From Lichenicola sp964236105 (GTDB lineage Bacteria > Pseudomonadota > Alphaproteobacteria > Acetobacterales > Acetobacteraceae), in the NCBI GenBank assembly GCA_964236105.1, contig CAXSBC010000003.1, forward strand, positions 310,001 to 374,000: DNA of 64,000 bases, written 5' to 3'. Positions 62,393 to 64,000 of the stretch are shown in pieces (position 1 is the stretch's first letter; each line of letters opens with the position of its first letter). The notes beneath the pieces are model-generated. The model was not told the DNA's origin. It searched no databases and saw nothing but the letters and a program-made list of their open reading frames with translations. The translations under genes and the position numbers were made by a program.

Positions 62393-64000
62393 ATGCTGTC
62401 CGTAGGCCCCCTGTTCGCGCTGGCGGTGTTCGCGCCGCTGGCGGGTGCCGTGATCGCCGGCCTGTTCGGCCGGGTGATCGGCGATCGCGCGTCGCTCGTC
62501 GCCAGCGTGCTGATGATGCTGGTCGCGTCGCTGGCTGCGATCGGGGCGTTGTGGCTTGGCATCGCCACCGGCTCGCAGACGATCGCCGTGCCGATCTCGA
62601 CCTGGATCCAGGCGGGCGGCTTCCATGCCAGCTGGATGCTGCGTTTCGACGCGCTGTCGGCCTCGATGGTCGCCATGGTCACGGTGGTCTCGACGCTGAT
62701 CCATGTCTACAGCGTCGGCTACATGAACCATGAGAGCTCGCCGGTTTCTCGCTTCTTCGCCTATCTGTCGCTGTTCACCTTCGCCATGCTGATGCTGGTG
62801 AGCTCCGACAACCTGATCCAGCTGTTCTTCGGCTGGGAGGGCGTCGGGCTGATGAGCTACCTGCTGATCGGCTATTGGTACGACAAGCCGAGCGCTGCCC
62901 GGGCGGCGGTCAAGGCGTTCGTGGTCAACCGGGTTGCCGACCTGTTCTTCATGGTCGGCATCGCGCTGCTGTTCCTGCAGTTCGGCACCGTCGCCTACGA
63001 CAACATCTTCGCGCTGGTGCCGGCGCATGTCGACGCTGCCTACCGGCTGTTCGGCACCGACATGCGGGCATACGAGGTGATCGGCGTGCTGCTGTTCATC
63101 GGCGCGATGGGCAAGTCGGCGCAGCTGTTCCTGCACACCTGGCTGCCGGATGCGATGGAGGGCCCGACGCCGGTCTCGGCGCTGATCCACGCTGCCACCA
63201 TGGTGACGGCCGGCGTGTTCCTGATGGCCCGGATGTCGCCGCTGATCGAGTTCGCGCCGGTGACCAAGGCGGTGGTGGTGGTGATCGGCGCCAGCACCTG
63301 CTTCTTCGCAGCCACCGTCGGGCTGGTGCAGCCCGACATCAAGCGCACCATCGCCTATTCGACCTGCTCGCAGCTCGGCTACATGTTCATCGCCGCCGGC
63401 GTCGGGCTGTATCAGGCCTCGATGTTCCACCTGACCACCCATGCCTTCTTCAAGGCGCTGCTGTTCCTGAGCGCCGGCTCGGTGATCCACGCGCTTGCCG
63501 GCGAGCAGGACATGTTCAAGATGGGTGGGCTGTGGCGGAAGCTTCCGATCACCTACGGCGCCATGTGGTGCGGCTCGCTGGCGCTGGCCGGCATCCCGCC
63601 CTTCTCCGGCTGGTGGTCCAAGGACGCGATCATCGACGGGGCGTGGGTCGCCGGCGGCATCGGCCTCTATGGCTGGCTGCTGGGGGTGGTGACGGCCTTC
63701 ATTACGGCACTTTATAGTTGGCGGCTGCTGTTCCTGGTGTTCCACGGCGCGCCGCGCGACGCCAGGCTGGCGGCGGGCGCGCATGAGAGTCCGCCGATCA
63801 TCACCGGGCCGCTGATCCTGCTGGCGATCGGCGCGGTGTTCTCCGGCTGGCTGCTCTATCCGGCCTATGTCGGTGCCGGCCAGGCGGCATTCTGGAACGG
63901 CTCGATCTTCAACGGCCAGGACAACCACGTGCTGTCGCGGCTCGAGAGCCTGCCGCTGCTGATCACGCTGGTGCCGACGGTCGCGGCCCTGGCCGGCGCG
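62393..64000 (+). CDS. nuoL: NADH-quinone oxidoreductase subunit L (3' end cut by window)
   Basis: 536 codons are visible from the ATG at 62393, one base after the nuoK stop, with no stop before the edge. The antiporter-like signatures include FFGWEGVGLMSYLLIGYWYDKPSA, MGKSAQLFLHTWLPDAMEGPTPVSALIHAATMVTAG and IKRTIAYSTCSQLGYMF. NuoL is the distal proton pump with a long lateral helix, which would lie beyond this edge. nuoM and nuoN are expected to follow. Confidence 0.94.
   Translation, partial: MLSVGPLFALAVFAPLAGAVIAGLFGRVIGDRASLVASVLMMLVASLAAIGALWLGIATGSQTIAVPISTWIQAGGFHASWMLRFDALSASMVAMVTVVSTLIHVYSVGYMNHESSPVSRFFAYLSLFTFAMLMLVSSDNLIQLFFGWEGVGLMSYLLIGYWYDKPSAARAAVKAFVVNRVADLFFMVGIALLFLQFGTVAYDNIFALVPAHVDAAYRLFGTDMRAYEVIGVLLFIGAMGKSAQLFLHTWLPDAMEGPTPVSALIHAATMVTAGVFLMARMSPLIEFAPVTKAVVVVIGASTCFFAATVGLVQPDIKRTIAYSTCSQLGYMFIAAGVGLYQASMFHLTTHAFFKALLFLSAGSVIHALAGEQDMFKMGGLWRKLPITYGAMWCGSLALAGIPPFSGWWSKDAIIDGAWVAGGIGLYGWLLGVVTAFITALYSWRLLFLVFHGAPRDARLAAGAHESPPIITGPLILLAIGAVFSGWLLYPAYVGAGQAAFWNGSIFNGQDNHVLSRLESLPLLITLVPTVAALAGA

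Overview
This is a 64 kb stretch of a GC-rich alphaproteobacterial chromosome, most likely from the Acetobacteraceae or another Rhodospirillales family. The evidence is the conserved order tig-clpP-clpX-lon-hup-tRNA-Val-tRNA-Asp-nuoA, an alphaproteobacterial SOS operator (GTTC-N7-GTTC) before an imuA-imuB-dnaE2 mutagenesis cassette, a suf cluster using SufU and SufT, and a Hint-domain protein of a type I associate with acetic acid bacteria. The taxonomic call is inference: there is no rRNA gene in the window.

Layout. 1-8.4 kb is accessory: the start of a membrane protein, two divergent MFS permeases, a tiny lipoprotein, oligopeptidase B coupled to a DUF488 protein, a third MFS permease and a PRISE-like short-chain reductase. 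8.5-14.1 kb is the SOS-controlled translesion cassette (dnaE2, imuB, imuA, all minus strand). 14.3-20.2 kb holds a Nudix hydrolase, an Atm1-like ABC exporter, a small hypothetical gene, rpmB and a stand-alone EF-G gene closed by a good intrinsic terminator. 20.2-24.2 kb is the most unusual part: after a relatively AT-rich leader come a Hint-domain protein and a glycosyltransferase that share one accessory domain. 24.3-31.1 kb holds a serine carboxypeptidase, a metallo-hydrolase, a divergent PEP-carboxylase homologue and a DUF445 protein.

31.3-37.8 kb is one tight operon for Fe-S cluster assembly: Rrf2 regulator, sufB, sufC, sufD, sufS, sufU, sufT and an A-type carrier, most with overlapping stop and start codons. 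37.9-45.3 kb holds an RNA methyltransferase, a DEAD-box helicase, a GH15 glycosidase, a CopD-like membrane protein and the bifunctional NAD(P)HX repair enzyme. 45.4-52.6 kb is the protein quality-control block (tRNA-Leu, trigger factor, ClpP, ClpX, Lon, HU) followed by tRNA-Val and tRNA-Asp. From 52.8 kb to the right edge runs the nuo operon for respiratory complex I, nuoA to nuoL, with nuoL cut by the edge.

The suf operon supplies the clusters needed by NuoB, E, F, G and I, and the ABC exporter resembles the Atm1 family tied to Fe-S/thiol homeostasis. Fe-S biology and proteostasis therefore dominate the window. No CRISPR array, insertion sequence, prophage or integrase was seen. The best candidates for new biology are the Hint protein/glycosyltransferase pair and the PEP-carboxylase homologue that lacks several canonical active-site residues.
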